64,000 nt of DNA from Flavobacterium endoglycinae (GCF_017352115.1 NZ_CP071448.1:124001-188000); one strand, 5' to 3'. Shown: positions 1-9,820, counted from the first letter of the stretch. Notes: generated by a model from the letters alone, not told the origin. Program-made: numbers and translations.

Positions 1-2
1 TT

Positions 3-161
3 AATATTTATGTATTAGATGCTAAATCAGGAAATCGCTTTGAAAATTTCAATTTGCTTCCTAATTTACAAATGCCACCTGAATGGCAAAATGGATATTC
101 AAAAGGAATAGCATGTAGTAAAAAAGATAAAACTTTAATATACTGGGGTATTATTTGGTGA
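3..161 (+). CDS. 3' end of an unidentified protein (partial)
   Basis: The frame is open from the first bases of the window and ends at a TGA at 159-161, giving about 52 residues that finish in an aromatic-rich YWGIIW tail. The start lies outside the window. No family is recognisable. It precedes a degraded RHS region, so it could be the tip or immunity partner of an RHS-type toxin locus; that is inference from position only. Confidence 0.45.
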   Translation, partial: NIYVLDAKSGNRFENFNLLPNLQMPPEWQNGYSKGIACSKKDKTLIYWGIIW

Positions 162-372
162 ATAACCCGATCACGCAGATATATCGACAGCGATAGCGCA
201 GTTTTGTAAACCGTGCCCGCAGAGAACATCCACTGCCAGCGCGAGCGTTGCGCTCGTGAACACAATCAAAGCAAAGCCATTCCAGTATGGAATGGCTTTT
301 GGTTTTTAGAGTTGTTAGTTTTTAACAAATATATAATTATTCAATTGTTGTTTTTGTAGACAGTGCAGCCAG
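162..372. other. GC-rich atypical spacer with terminator-like hairpin
   Basis: Bases 165-268 are clearly richer in G+C than the rest of the window and include the palindrome CGAGCGTTGCGCTCG at 242-256. This is followed by the stem CCATTCC / GGAATGG (about 280-296) and a T-rich stretch, a plausible factor-independent terminator. No coding frame is convincing on either strand. The base composition suggests imported or RHS-associated DNA. Confidence 0.4.
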
Positions 373-849
373 CACGGGGTAGATGATTACAGCTATGATG
401 CTAATGGTAATATAACCAGAGACAATAATAAAATATCACAGCTATTGCCTACAATCATTTAAACATGCCAACCAAAATAACTTTTGCCACAGCAGGAAAC
501 ATTACATATCTTTAAAACGCTGCAGCGCAGAAAGGATAGTAGTAACATTTTGTATAAACCTAAAGGTTATGAAAGTCATTGGCAACATTCACAAGTTTTG
601 TATAACAATGGTAACAATACAAGTTGGCCTACTGATGGAGTAAACGGAATTAAAGAAGTCAATTCAACTTTTGGAAGATTCTATACATCTGGACAACTGA
701 TAAAATGGTTTGGAAATACAATGGAGGAAATATTAAAACAAAAAAATGAGAAAGAAAATAATATTTACGTTATCAGTTATTTTGCTAATAAGTTGCAACG
801 AGCCGAAATTAGAAAAAAGAAGTATATTTTACTTCAACCTTTACAATAA
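373..849 (+). pseudogene. Degraded RHS/YD-repeat toxin remnant
   Basis: From 382 the frame reads DDYSYDANGNITRDNNK, a typical YD/RHS repeat. After a frame shift near 440 it continues AIAYNHLNMPTKITF, then GNITYL followed by a stop near 511, exactly where RHS proteins continue. A further frame (open 484-849) gives a non-repeat C-terminal segment rich in W, G and N, such as might be a toxin tip. The long RHS core normally found between is missing. The tip frame overruns the next gene's start at an A7 run (740-746); with one more A it would end in TGA, forming an ATGA overlap with the lipoprotein gene. Seen: repeats, frame breaks and stops. Inferred: former polymorphic toxin. Confidence 0.6.
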
Positions 850-1399
850 TAAAAACATCTTGATTGAAAAGAATGTTTTTACTGTAGAATCCAAAGAGTT
901 AAATTTATTTGATTCAATTAATGTATTTAAAAATCATGAAAAAGTTTTGAGTTTTAGACAAGCTTATGATAATGAGAAAGGTATTTATAGATATATTTTG
1001 AATAAAAAAACATTGACACATAATTTTAAAGATTCAATAACTCTAGCGACTAATTACAACAATAAATCTTTCGCTCCTTTCATTAATAAAGAAACGACAC
1101 TGATAAACCATAAAACATATAAGATAGGATTAGAGAGTTTCAAAATTTACCATTTTTCAGAGGAACAAAGTAATCATAAAGGTTTTGATAGTTATTTTTT
1201 AGAAAACGTAGGTTTTATTTGTTACTATAATTTCAATACTGATAATTACATACTTTGTGATTCAATTAGTAATAAGCCAATAAAGATTAAAGAAATTACT
1301 AGAAGACTTGTAAAAGATGAAACTTTTTTTGCTCGATTTACGGTCGCAAAATTATTTCCAAATTATTATCGTGAAAATAATAGTTCAAAACGGCTTTAG
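746..1399 (+). CDS. Small lipoprotein, possible immunity protein of the RHS remnant
   Basis: The 217-residue product starts with a lipoprotein signal peptide (residues 1-16) with lipobox LLIS-C, placing the lipidated cysteine at residue 17. The mature part is rich in Asn, Lys, Phe and Tyr and has no family I recognise. It starts inside the end of the degraded RHS toxin-tip frame, the position and spacing usual for an immunity gene behind a polymorphic toxin. The reading frame is intact although the upstream toxin is broken, so it may persist as an orphan immunity gene. The function is inference; the lipoprotein call is sound. Confidence 0.6.
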   Translation: MRKKIIFTLSVILLISCNEPKLEKRSIFYFNLYNNKNILIEKNVFTVESKELNLFDSINVFKNHEKVLSFRQAYDNEKGIYRYILNKKTLTHNFKDSITLATNYNNKSFAPFINKETTLINHKTYKIGLESFKIYHFSEEQSNHKGFDSYFLENVGFICYYNFNTDNYILCDSISNKPIKIKEITRRLVKDETFFARFTVAKLFPNYYRENNSSKRL

Positions 1400-1448
1400 C
1401 TTTATATGAACTATTGTTCCACTATTATAAAAGCCATTCCATAATGAA

Positions 1449-1489
1449 AATGACCCAAAAATTTAGACGTTATTTGGGGCATTTTTTAT
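1449..1489 (+). terminator. Terminator-like hairpin behind the lipoprotein gene
   Basis: AATGACCCAAA at 1449-1459 pairs with TTTGGGGCATT at 1473-1483 with one mismatch, and a T run follows directly. It lies 50 bases after the lipoprotein stop, in the correct orientation. Confidence 0.55.
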
Positions 1490-1550
1490 GGAAAGAAAAG
1501 TAAAATATGACTTTGTATTTAAGCTGGAATGTATAGAATTGTTTGCCTAG
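1488..1550 (+). pseudogene. Truncated transposase OrfA N-terminus (IS remnant)
   Basis: A 20-codon frame, MERKVKYDFVFKLECIELFA then TAG, resembles the N-terminus of an IS3-type OrfA/helix-turn-helix transposase. Everything downstream is lost and no terminal inverted repeats are visible, so this is a relic, not an active element. It lies between the decayed RHS island and the phosphatase locus, consistent with past recombination here. Confidence 0.5.
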
Positions 1551-1872
1551 CATGTATCTTCTTAACGCTTCAATATCCAAATCGGGTAATATATCAGATG
1601 GGCGGTTAATCATTGCCTCTAACATTTACAGAAAATCAGATATTTGTAGTGATATCGCATAAAAATTAAGACAGCCTTAGGGCTGTTTTTTATTTTATAA
1701 ATCGAAAAAAAATTAGTCAAACCAATAAATTTATGATGGTAATCTATAAAAGTATAATTAATTCAAAATCATAATTTATAAATTGTTCTAAACTATCTAT
1801 TTCTATATTGGTAAATAAAAAACCTCTGTAGATCATGCAGAGGTTTTGAATTTTATTTTAGAAATCAAAAAA
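1551..1872. other. Intergenic region with two terminator hairpins
   Basis: No gene is supported. ACAGCC (1671-1676) pairs with GGCTGT (1681-1686), followed by a T run: a compact plus-strand terminator. AACCTCTG (1821-1828) pairs with CAGAGGTT (1838-1845), with A and T tracts on both sides; it can end the minus-strand phosphatase transcript arriving from the right. Confidence 0.65.
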
Positions 1873-3690
1873 TTACTTTTTAGAAACCAATTCCATAATT
1901 TTAGAATAGATTTCAGTGTTTTGGTAAACGCCTGAGAAATTCTGAGATCCCGGACCATATGCAAAAACCGGAACCGGAACTGCTGTATGATCGTTGGTGC
2001 TGAAACTTCCGTGCACGTAGCCTTTTTCGATACTTCCGTCGATTAATGAAAGTCCGCCTGTTTCGTGATCTGCAGTTACAATTAAAAGTGTTCCAGGGTT
2101 TTGGTCTACAAAAGCCATTGCCTCTCCTACTAATTTGTCAAAATCCAGCATTTCGCGAACTACGTATTCTACGTTTGTCTGGTGTCCGCCGTAATCAATT
2201 TGCGCTCCTTCGGCCATGATGAAAAACGGATTTTTTGTTTTCGAAAAAGTGTTGACTGTTTTAGAGAACGATTTGGTTAGAAAGTCTCCTCTCCCATTTT
2301 TCATTGAAACTACTGCAGCGTCTTCTAAAACTACAAATCGGTTGTTTTTGATCGTGTCCAAACTCGCAAATTTATCTGAAAATGTGTACCCTTTTTCAAT
2401 TAATGTTTTTGCTAAATCTTTACCGTCTTTTCTTGACATAAATTCTTTTTGTCCGCCTCCAATTAAGATATCAGAAGGATTTGAAAGAAAATCATTGGCA
2501 ATTGGTTCGCTTAAACTTCTTTCTGGCTGATGCGCGTAAAAAGCAGCTGGTGTTGCATCTGTAATATTTCCAGCAGAAATAATTGCCGTCTTATAATTTT
2601 TCTTAGCCAATTGCTGTGTGATTAATTCCAGCGGTTTTCCCTGCGTGTCAACGCTTATAAAACGATTATTGGTTTTATGTCCTGTTGCCATAGCCGTAGC
2701 GCCCGCAGCCGAATCGGTAATGTAACTGTCTGATGCTTTGGTAATCGAAAATCCTTGTGTTGGAATATTAAACAAACTCAATTGTCCTTTATTCGCAGTA
2801 TAACCTGAATAGATTTGAGTTAATCCCATTCCGTCGCCAATAAGGAGAATTACATTTTTCGGACGTTTGTTTTTGAAGTTATTTTTAGGAATATACGCTT
2901 GGTGAAATTCCGTATTCTGGTAGAATGTCGTTTTGATATTGTTGATGAACTGCGCCAATTCAGCTACTTTATCTGTTCCTATAAAATCGACTTTTAAATT
3001 CATTAAAGTCATATAGGTATTGACATTGTCCTGTGTTGCCCAGAATCTGATTTTTTTATTCTGATCGTGTACTTTTTTAATGATTGCTTGAATTTTTTCA
3101 GAATCTGGCTGGGTTAGAACACCTTTTCCATTCCAAACCGTGATTTCTTTTACATCTTCACTAATCATTTCAACTCGTGCTAATTGATCTGATGTGTAAT
3201 TTTCGGTTAATCTTCCATCAAAATAAATGAAATCCGGGTATGTTGCCCAAAGTGTTGCAACAGGTCGGTTTCCAGAAATAACCACTTTTATATTTTTATT
3301 CGAAATAATATCTGGAAATGTTTTTAATTGCTGCGTAATGGCTTTTAACGTTGTATCAGCATCCGACTTGATGTCGATCATCAAAATCAAAGGTTTATTA
3401 CTTGGATATGCTTTTCCTTCCAACGTTTTTAGTTTAGAAGAAAGTGGTTCCAAATACATACTTTTAAGGGTATTATGGGCTGTAATTTCTTTTGAAGTAT
3501 GCGCTACAAATAATTCGTTGTTTACTAAAAAAACATCGGCTTCGATAACACCCGTTTCATTTGAATACGCACCATAAAAAGGTAGTTTGCTTTCGTAATC
3601 GTTATGTGAATGAATGTTTGATGAACTGTATTCTTGTGCTTGTACAGCAAAGAAAAAAGAGAGGCAGAAAAGGGTGATTATTTTTTTCAT
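1873..3690 (-). CDS. Secreted phosphodiesterase-alkaline phosphatase fusion
   Basis: The 605-residue protein has a signal peptide (1-18, ending AVQA-QE). An N-terminal GDPD/PLC-like barrel spans about 25-250, with HSHNDY at 27-32, IEAD around Glu50/Asp52, His64 and MIDIK at 104-108. A PhoA-family alkaline phosphatase spans about 275-603: IGDGMG with Asp286, catalytic Ser327 in TDSAAGATA, EGAQIDYGGH supplying Glu494, Asp499 and His503, TADHETGG with Asp541/His542, and His568. All expected metal and nucleophile positions are present. The arrangement suggests release of phosphate from a phosphodiester by cleavage then dephosphorylation in the periplasm or outside. It is the last gene of the ECF/FecR/SusCD cluster. 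Domain identity is firm; the substrate is unknown. Confidence 0.88.
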   Translation of the reverse strand: MKKIITLFCLSFFFAVQAQEYSSSNIHSHNDYESKLPFYGAYSNETGVIEADVFLVNNELFVAHTSKEITAHNTLKSMYLEPLSSKLKTLEGKAYPSNKPLILMIDIKSDADTTLKAITQQLKTFPDIISNKNIKVVISGNRPVATLWATYPDFIYFDGRLTENYTSDQLARVEMISEDVKEITVWNGKGVLTQPDSEKIQAIIKKVHDQNKKIRFWATQDNVNTYMTLMNLKVDFIGTDKVAELAQFINNIKTTFYQNTEFHQAYIPKNNFKNKRPKNVILLIGDGMGLTQIYSGYTANKGQLSLFNIPTQGFSITKASDSYITDSAAGATAMATGHKTNNRFISVDTQGKPLELITQQLAKKNYKTAIISAGNITDATPAAFYAHQPERSLSEPIANDFLSNPSDILIGGGQKEFMSRKDGKDLAKTLIEKGYTFSDKFASLDTIKNNRFVVLEDAAVVSMKNGRGDFLTKSFSKTVNTFSKTKNPFFIMAEGAQIDYGGHQTNVEYVVREMLDFDKLVGEAMAFVDQNPGTLLIVTADHETGGLSLIDGSIEKGYVHGSFSTNDHTAVPVPVFAYGPGSQNFSGVYQNTEIYSKIMELVSKK

Positions 3691-3757
3691 CGAAAATAGA
3701 TTTTATTTCATAAAGCCGTAGGTAACTTTATGAAAACTGATTTAATTTTTTATACAC

Positions 3758-3784
3758 AAACCAGTCCTTAAAAAAGACTGGTTT
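3758..3784 (-). terminator. Hairpin between susD-like and phosphatase genes
   Basis: AAACCAGTC (3758-3766) and GACTGGTTT (3776-3784) form a perfect 9-bp stem with a 9-base loop. It lies in the 195-base gap between two minus-strand genes. The T tract is weak, so it may act as an mRNA 3' stabiliser or partial terminator. Confidence 0.45.
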
Positions 3785-3810
3785 ATGAAATACTATAACT
3801 CTGTTTATTT

Positions 3811-3860
3811 GTTTTTTACCGCAGCAGGCTTTGGTACTAAGCCTGCGAAGTAAAAAAAAC
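3811..3860 (-). terminator. Strong hairpin downstream of the susD-like gene
   Basis: GCAGGCTT (3824-3831) pairs with AAGCCTGC (3839-3846). The stem can extend outward through GTTTTTTAC (3811-3819) and GTAAAAAAAAC (3850-3860). It lies just after the SusD-like stop and probably reduces transcription into the phosphatase gene. Confidence 0.6.
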
Positions 3861-3885
3861 TAAACAAACAAAATGAAACTACTGA

Positions 3886-5421
3886 TTACCAGCCTTGATT
3901 TTGAAACAAGGCGCCTTTGCTCACTGCGATTTCATCTGGTGGTATTGGCCAAACGTGGTGTACAGCAGGATTAAAATTACGAGCCGGATAAATTACGGTT
4001 CCGTTATAATGGTGCAATGGTTTTGCATATGCTTCCTTCGCATCTCCCCAGCGAACTAAATCAAAATGACGATCTGTCCATTCGCCTGCTAATTCGCAGC
4101 GTCTTTCTCTTTTTAAATCAACCATTGTAGCTCCCGAAATATCTGCAAGACCTGCACGGTGACGGATCATATTGATTTCTGTATCGGCATTTTGACCTTT
4201 CATTAATTTCGCTTCTGCCAGCATTAAAATAACATCTGCATAACGTAAAAGCGGTACGTTTAAAGCTGTTGAAGGTTTATCTCCATTTGCATTTACATAA
4301 CGAATATCTACTCCGCCAGATGTTGTTTTTGGATAACTGAATGGTTCCATGTATTTCTTAAACTGATAACCGGTTCTGTTACTTGAACTTACTACATGAT
4401 TTCCTTCGTTAAAAGTTACTTCTTCTCCAAAATACACAAACTTATCTCCTTTTTGTAAAATCGTAGCGCTGCGTCTTTTATCATTTGGAGCATACGTATC
4501 GAATAATTCTTTTGTTGGATAGAAATTTCCCCATCCGTTGTAAACTCCCCATCCTTTATCTTCTAAACAAACTCCTGGAAAAATAGAACCTAAAGAAGTA
4601 TTTTCGGCACTTGAAGTTACTGACCAAATGTACTCTGAAGACCAGTTGTTGCTGATTTTAAATACATCTTCAAAATTATCAAGCAGTTTGTGTTTGCCGC
4701 TTGCTACAATCATATTCGCATATTTTATAGCGTTGTCCCAGTCTTTTGCATACAAATACGTACGAACCAAATATGCCCAAGCAGCAGTTTTGTGTGCGCG
4801 TCCGTAATTGTCAGAAGTCATTTCGTTAAAATATGGCAATAAATCAGCCGCTTTGATTAAATCGGCAGCAATGTATGCGTAATTTTCGGCTACGTTTTTA
4901 GCACGAGGCACGTAGACATTGGTTGGATTTTCTCTGTCTTGAATTGGAATTCCGGCACGATCATCTCCATAATGATACGCTAATTCTAAATGCATTACCG
5001 CATGATTAAAATAGGCTTCACCCAACATTCCGTTTCTCGTTTTCTCATCCAAAGCAATATTAGGAACGTTACGAATTACGTCGTTGCATCGTTTCATAAT
5101 TTCGTAGTGAATTCTCCAGATATCTTTGGTATCTGATTCTGATCCATCAACAATAAAGTTTTTGATACGTTCTGCGTTTTGTCTTGGTTTTGTTCCAATG
5201 TCATCACTGGCATTGTTCAGCCAGAAGAAACCACGACCGTACATATTATCGTCCGAATACAAAGCATAAATGGCATTTACTCCTGCTTTTGCATCTGCTG
5301 GGGTTTTCCAGAAATTTCCGCTTGAAGGCGCTCCCTGAGGCACTACATCAAGTTCGCTTTCACAAGCCGAAGTACCGGCCAAAAGCAGTAAACTCAATAC
5401 TAAAAGACTTATTTTTTTCAT
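3886..5421 (-). CDS. SusD/RagB-family surface nutrient-binding lipoprotein
   Basis: At 511 residues this is the normal SusD length. A lipoprotein signal ends in AGTSAC with Cys20. The early region FWKTPADAKAGVNAIYALY is the typical SusD N-terminal helix, tetratricopeptide-like helices follow (about 120-240), and the C-terminal RHRAGL and RRCELAGEWTDRHFDLVRWGDA segments are hallmarks of the family. SusD proteins sit on top of their SusC partner and capture substrate. It follows the SusC gene by 19 bases on the same strand. The phosphatase downstream suggests a phosphorylated substrate, but specificity cannot be read from the sequence. Confidence 0.93.
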   Translation of the reverse strand: MKKISLLVLSLLLLAGTSACESELDVVPQGAPSSGNFWKTPADAKAGVNAIYALYSDDNMYGRGFFWLNNASDDIGTKPRQNAERIKNFIVDGSESDTKDIWRIHYEIMKRCNDVIRNVPNIALDEKTRNGMLGEAYFNHAVMHLELAYHYGDDRAGIPIQDRENPTNVYVPRAKNVAENYAYIAADLIKAADLLPYFNEMTSDNYGRAHKTAAWAYLVRTYLYAKDWDNAIKYANMIVASGKHKLLDNFEDVFKISNNWSSEYIWSVTSSAENTSLGSIFPGVCLEDKGWGVYNGWGNFYPTKELFDTYAPNDKRRSATILQKGDKFVYFGEEVTFNEGNHVVSSSNRTGYQFKKYMEPFSYPKTTSGGVDIRYVNANGDKPSTALNVPLLRYADVILMLAEAKLMKGQNADTEINMIRHRAGLADISGATMVDLKRERRCELAGEWTDRHFDLVRWGDAKEAYAKPLHHYNGTVIYPARNFNPAVHHVWPIPPDEIAVSKGALFQNQGW

Positions 5422-5440
5422 TTTGAATTGTTTTTATTTT

Positions 5441-8400
5441 TTAAAAAGTTGCATTAACACCCGTCATGTAAATACGTGAAAGCGGGTAACGTCCTAAGTC
5501 CATTCCGAAGTTTTTAAGACCAACTTCTGGATCCATTCCTGAGTATTTTGTAATCGTAAATAAGTTTTGTCCTGAAATAAAGAATCTCAGTTTTGCTTTT
5601 CCGTTTAACCAATTTTCTTTTACCGTATACCCAATCGAAACGTTTTTCAATCTAAGGAAAGAAGCGTCTTCGATATACAAATCAGAAATACGTCCGAAAT
5701 TGTTATTGTTATCTGTAGAAGAAAGTATTGGAACGTTCGTATTGGTATTAGTTGGTGACCATGCATTTTTAGAATCCGCTAGTAAATTATATCCTGGGAA
5801 AGAAGCATTTAAACCCGTATATTTCACAGCATTGAAAACACTGTTTCCTGCTGCACCATTAAAGAAAATGTTCACGTCAAATCCTTTGTATTTGAAATTG
5901 GCATTTAAACTGTATGTTGTTTTTGGAAACGGACTTCCCAGCACTACTCTATCGCTATTATTGATGACACCGTCACCATTTTCATCTTTAAATTTAATGT
6001 CTCCGGCAACTGCATTTGGCTGATACGCCACACCTTTAGAGTTCACGTATGCTTTTGCTTCTTCATTACTTTGAAATAACCCGTCTGTTGCATATCCGTA
6101 GAAAGCACCAACCGGACTTCCCACTTGATAAATATTAGCCAAAGGCAAACTACGAACACGGCTTAGGTTTAATGGTTCTAATGAGGTTAAATCGTCTTTA
6201 ATCGAAACAATTTTATTGGTTAAGAATCCTGCATTTGCGGTAATGTCATACTTAAATTCTCCTTTTGTTTTTTGGTAGGTTAAACTTACCTCGATTCCTC
6301 TGTTTTCAACATCTCCTGAGTTTACAATTCTTCCTTGCGGCGTTCCTGATACTCCTGGTAATTGATCACGAACCAACATGTCTTTGTTTTTCTTTATATA
6401 TGCATCAACAGATCCTACTAAACTGTTGTTAAGCATGGTGAAATCTAAACCAACATTCGTCTGCTCTGAACTTTCCCATTTTAAATTTGGGTTTGATAAT
6501 TCACTTTCAGCATATCCGTAATTGATCGTTGGTGTTGCTCCAATTAACGCTTGAGTTTGTACCAAAGGGACACTGAACTGATACGGTCCAAGGTTTCCTA
6601 AATTTCCAATTTGCCCCCAGCTTGCACGAAGTTTTAAATTGCTGATGATTGGTTCTAAACCTTTCATGAAATTTTCTTCAGAAATTAACCAACCTGCCGA
6701 AACAGAAGGATATACTTTCCAGCGGTTTTGCGATAATAGTTTTGAAGTTCCGTCACGGCGTACAATTCCCGATAATAAATATTTCTGGTTATAATCGTAG
6801 TTTAACCTTCCAACATAAGAAGAAATAATTTCGTCTGATAATCCTGCTCCTGTCTGCTGGATTAATTTTGCATTTAATAAATAACGCTGAGATGGATCTT
6901 CGTTGTCAAAACCTGTTCCTTCAATTGTATAGAAATCTTTTTTAGTTTCTTGATACGTATATCCGGCTAAAGCTTTAAGATTGTGGTTTCCAAATGATTT
7001 CTCATAAGAAATAGTCTGCTCGCTTAATAAATCGGTAATCGTCAACGATTTTTGAGTCAAACGGTTAAAATCGAATATTTTTCCTGGCTCTGTAACTTTT
7101 ACAGTAAAATCTTTTGCATTATCTTGAATTCTGGTGTAACCCCAGTTTGTTTTCAATTTTAATCCCGGAATAACTTCCCATTCTGCATATGGATTGATCA
7201 AAATGGTAGAAATTGGATTTTTATTGTCCAGCCTTTTTAAATACGCTACAGGATTAATAACGTCTCCGTAAGAACCTATATATTTTTCCGGAACACCACC
7301 AAATTGTCCAGAACCATCTTCTCTGTAAATCGTCGCGTTAGGCGGATACAAAATTGCGGCTTGAATGGCTCCTGTATAGGAACTTGCTGTATTTGCCGTC
7401 TGTCCATTTGTTAAAGAGTATGATAAATTTTCTCCAATAGTAAAATTATCGGCCAGTTTAAAAGATGAATTGGCTCTTGCTGTGTAACGTTCACTGTATG
7501 TATTCAACAAAATTCCTTCATTTTTTCTATAGCTTCCTGAAAGAAAGAAATTTGATTTTTCTGTTTTTCCATTTATCGAAAGAGATAAATCCTGAATTTC
7601 TCCTGTATGGAAAATTTCATCCATCCAATTTGTTTTTGTTGTTCTTGCCGTTGGTTCAAAGGCAGGATCAAATGCAGGAATTCTTGGTAAACCTGCATTG
7701 TCTCTAGCAAGGTTCATGGCATCAGCATATTCTGCGGCGTTTAAAACCTTTAGTTTTTTGGCCACATTCTGAAAACCTCCTTGATAGTTTACATTGACAT
7801 TGATTCTATCTGAAATTCCTTTTTTCGACGTAATTAAAATTACTCCTCCCGAAGCTCTTGCTCCGTAAATTGCTGCAGAAGCCGCGTCTTTCAAAACACT
7901 GATCGAAGCAATATCATTTGGATTTAAAGTATTTAATGAACCACTGTAAATGATTCCGTCTAATACAATTAACGGTGTTTCGGCATTTAAAGAACCAATA
8001 CCACGAATGTTGATTGTTGGCGCAGCTGTTGGGTCTCCACCATCGTTAATTACAGTAACTCCGGCAACGGTTCCTTGTAACAATTCGGCAGCGTTATTGT
8101 AGGTTCTGCTGGATGCTTCTTTCATAGAAACCGCACCTACGGCACCTAAAACTTCGTTCTTTTTCACACTTCCGTACCCCATTACTACAACTTCTTGAAG
8201 CTGTTTCATATCGGCAGCCAATTTTACAGTAATAGTTTCTGATTTGCTTACTTTGACTTCTTGAGTGACATAACCCACATACGAAAATTCAAGTACAGCC
8301 TCAGGTGCATTGATTTCCATTTTAAAAGTTCCGTCAAAATCTGTTGCAACAGTTGCATTAGAGCCTTTATCTCTAATTCCAACACCTGGTAACGGCATAT

Positions 8401-8812
8401 TGTCATCTCCTCCGAAAACAGTACCCGAAATGGTAATTTTATTCTGATCTGCTTTTTGGTTTTTCTTGATTACGATATTGTTGCTTACAATTTCATATCG
8501 CAATGCAATACCGCAGATTTTATCCAATGCTTGTTCCAGCGTTACGTTGTTTAATTTTAAGCTTAATTTCTGGTTGGTGTTTACCTGACTGCTTTCGTAC
8601 ATAAAATGCACGTCGACTTGGTTTTCTATCTTTTGGAAAATGTTTTTTATACTTTCATTTTCAACCTTTAAAGTCACTCTTTTGTTAATGTCAACATTCC
8701 CGGCTTTTACTGTCAGTGCTGCAAAAAATAAAGCCATAAACAGGAATATATTTTTTCCTATTGTCCTTATGCTTTGACACTTTACGGCATACCGCATTTG
8801 TTTTTCATTCAT
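5441..8812 (-). CDS. SusC/RagA-family TonB-dependent transducer
   Basis: The 1123-residue outer-membrane receptor has a signal segment near 20-37 and a secretin/TonB N-terminal (STN) domain at about 45-117, which marks receptors that signal to a FecR-type anti-sigma factor. A carboxypeptidase-regulatory-like domain follows (about 127-200), then a plug domain with EVVVMGYGSVKK and the NIRGIGSLNAETPLIVLDG motif, then a long beta-barrel ending in MTGVNATF. The STN domain fits the FecR and ECF sigma genes immediately upstream: substrate binding here should induce the locus. It forms the import channel with the SusD-like partner. The start is set by the long charged N-region before the hydrophobic segment; a shorter start is possible. 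Confidence 0.93.
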   Translation of the reverse strand: MNEKQMRYAVKCQSIRTIGKNIFLFMALFFAALTVKAGNVDINKRVTLKVENESIKNIFQKIENQVDVHFMYESSQVNTNQKLSLKLNNVTLEQALDKICGIALRYEIVSNNIVIKKNQKADQNKITISGTVFGGDDNMPLPGVGIRDKGSNATVATDFDGTFKMEINAPEAVLEFSYVGYVTQEVKVSKSETITVKLAADMKQLQEVVVMGYGSVKKNEVLGAVGAVSMKEASSRTYNNAAELLQGTVAGVTVINDGGDPTAAPTINIRGIGSLNAETPLIVLDGIIYSGSLNTLNPNDIASISVLKDAASAAIYGARASGGVILITSKKGISDRINVNVNYQGGFQNVAKKLKVLNAAEYADAMNLARDNAGLPRIPAFDPAFEPTARTTKTNWMDEIFHTGEIQDLSLSINGKTEKSNFFLSGSYRKNEGILLNTYSERYTARANSSFKLADNFTIGENLSYSLTNGQTANTASSYTGAIQAAILYPPNATIYREDGSGQFGGVPEKYIGSYGDVINPVAYLKRLDNKNPISTILINPYAEWEVIPGLKLKTNWGYTRIQDNAKDFTVKVTEPGKIFDFNRLTQKSLTITDLLSEQTISYEKSFGNHNLKALAGYTYQETKKDFYTIEGTGFDNEDPSQRYLLNAKLIQQTGAGLSDEIISSYVGRLNYDYNQKYLLSGIVRRDGTSKLLSQNRWKVYPSVSAGWLISEENFMKGLEPIISNLKLRASWGQIGNLGNLGPYQFSVPLVQTQALIGATPTINYGYAESELSNPNLKWESSEQTNVGLDFTMLNNSLVGSVDAYIKKNKDMLVRDQLPGVSGTPQGRIVNSGDVENRGIEVSLTYQKTKGEFKYDITANAGFLTNKIVSIKDDLTSLEPLNLSRVRSLPLANIYQVGSPVGAFYGYATDGLFQSNEEAKAYVNSKGVAYQPNAVAGDIKFKDENGDGVINNSDRVVLGSPFPKTTYSLNANFKYKGFDVNIFFNGAAGNSVFNAVKYTGLNASFPGYNLLADSKNAWSPTNTNTNVPILSSTDNNNNFGRISDLYIEDASFLRLKNVSIGYTVKENWLNGKAKLRFFISGQNLFTITKYSGMDPEVGLKNFGMDLGRYPLSRIYMTGVNATF

Positions 8813-8874
8813 AGTTTTTAGTTTTAATTGTTTTGTTTTTGATTATCTGATCTACGTAGTTTATTTTTGATGTT

Positions 8875-9795
8875 TTACTGAATTGTATACACTCCCGAAT
8901 CCAATTTGTAATTGGCATTGATGATATTGCATACCAAACCAATTACTTGATCTGCTGGTAATTCTTTAAAATATGCACTGATTTTTAGTGTGCTCAAATT
9001 CTTGTTTTTAATTTCGACAGCTACATTGTAATTGCGATTGATAGTTGCTATTACTTCTGGTAGAGGTGTGTCTTCAAAAACCATTATATTTTTTCGCCAC
9101 AGCGAAATGGTATTCACTGGAATATCTTTAAAAGCCTGAAGTTTATTATCGTGGGATTTAAATACGACTTTTTGTCCCGGTGTTACATATACATTTTCTT
9201 CGGTAACTGTTGATTTCACATTTACTCTTCCCGTCATAACCGAAACTTCCTGTGTCGTTTGATCTGGATAAGCCTGCACGTTAAAACTGGTTCCGAGTAC
9301 TTTGGTATCCATTTTATTAGTGTGAATGATAAATGGATGTTTCTTGTCTTTCGCAACATCAAAAAAAGCTTCTCCTGTTAAGTATACTTCTCTGGTATCG
9401 CCTTTAAATGCTGTAGGATATTTTAAAACACTTCCGGCATTTAACCAGATCTGGGTTCCGTCGCTTAGTTTTATTTCGGCATGTTCGCCCAACTTTACTG
9501 TCAATTGTTTGTTTTCTACAAAAGCAGATGACTGATAAAAAAACACAGATAATCCAATTAGAAAAACAACAGAAGCCGCAGCAAGCCAGTTTTTATAATG
9601 AAGCGGAATAACGCTGTTTGTTTTTTTGATGTTTCTTAATTCTTTTTGCAATTTCGAACGGCTGGACTTCATCATGTCTATATTTTCAGAAACTTCCTCC
9701 GGATTGTCGAACCACTTGTTCCACATTTCTTGTCCTTTTGGAGAATATTTTCCGTCTAAAAAATTCTTTACTTCTTTATGTAAATTGTCAGGCAT
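8875..9795 (-). CDS. FecR-family anti-sigma factor
   Basis: The 306-residue product has a short cytoplasmic N-terminal part that would bind the sigma factor, one transmembrane segment (about 70-88), a periplasmic FecR domain (about 98-195, with LSDGTQIWLNAGSVLKYP and REVYLTGEAFFDV) and a C-terminal DUF4974 domain (about 237-306) that contacts the STN domain of the SusC transducer. It lies between the ECF sigma gene (114 bases upstream) and susC-like (62 bases downstream). It holds the sigma factor inactive or helps activate it on receptor signalling. Confidence 0.92.
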   Translation of the reverse strand: MPDNLHKEVKNFLDGKYSPKGQEMWNKWFDNPEEVSENIDMMKSSRSKLQKELRNIKKTNSVIPLHYKNWLAAASVVFLIGLSVFFYQSSAFVENKQLTVKLGEHAEIKLSDGTQIWLNAGSVLKYPTAFKGDTREVYLTGEAFFDVAKDKKHPFIIHTNKMDTKVLGTSFNVQAYPDQTTQEVSVMTGRVNVKSTVTEENVYVTPGQKVVFKSHDNKLQAFKDIPVNTISLWRKNIMVFEDTPLPEVIATINRNYNVAVEIKNKNLSTLKISAYFKELPADQVIGLVCNIINANYKLDSGVYTIQ

Positions 9796-9820
9796 TATAA
9801 TTTCTTTATGTCTTTAATAG

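Noticed and set aside
8..265. Minus-strand 85-codon frame at the left edge
   Set aside because: It is antisense to a plausible gene end and crosses the GC-rich spacer; its composition does not look like a protein.
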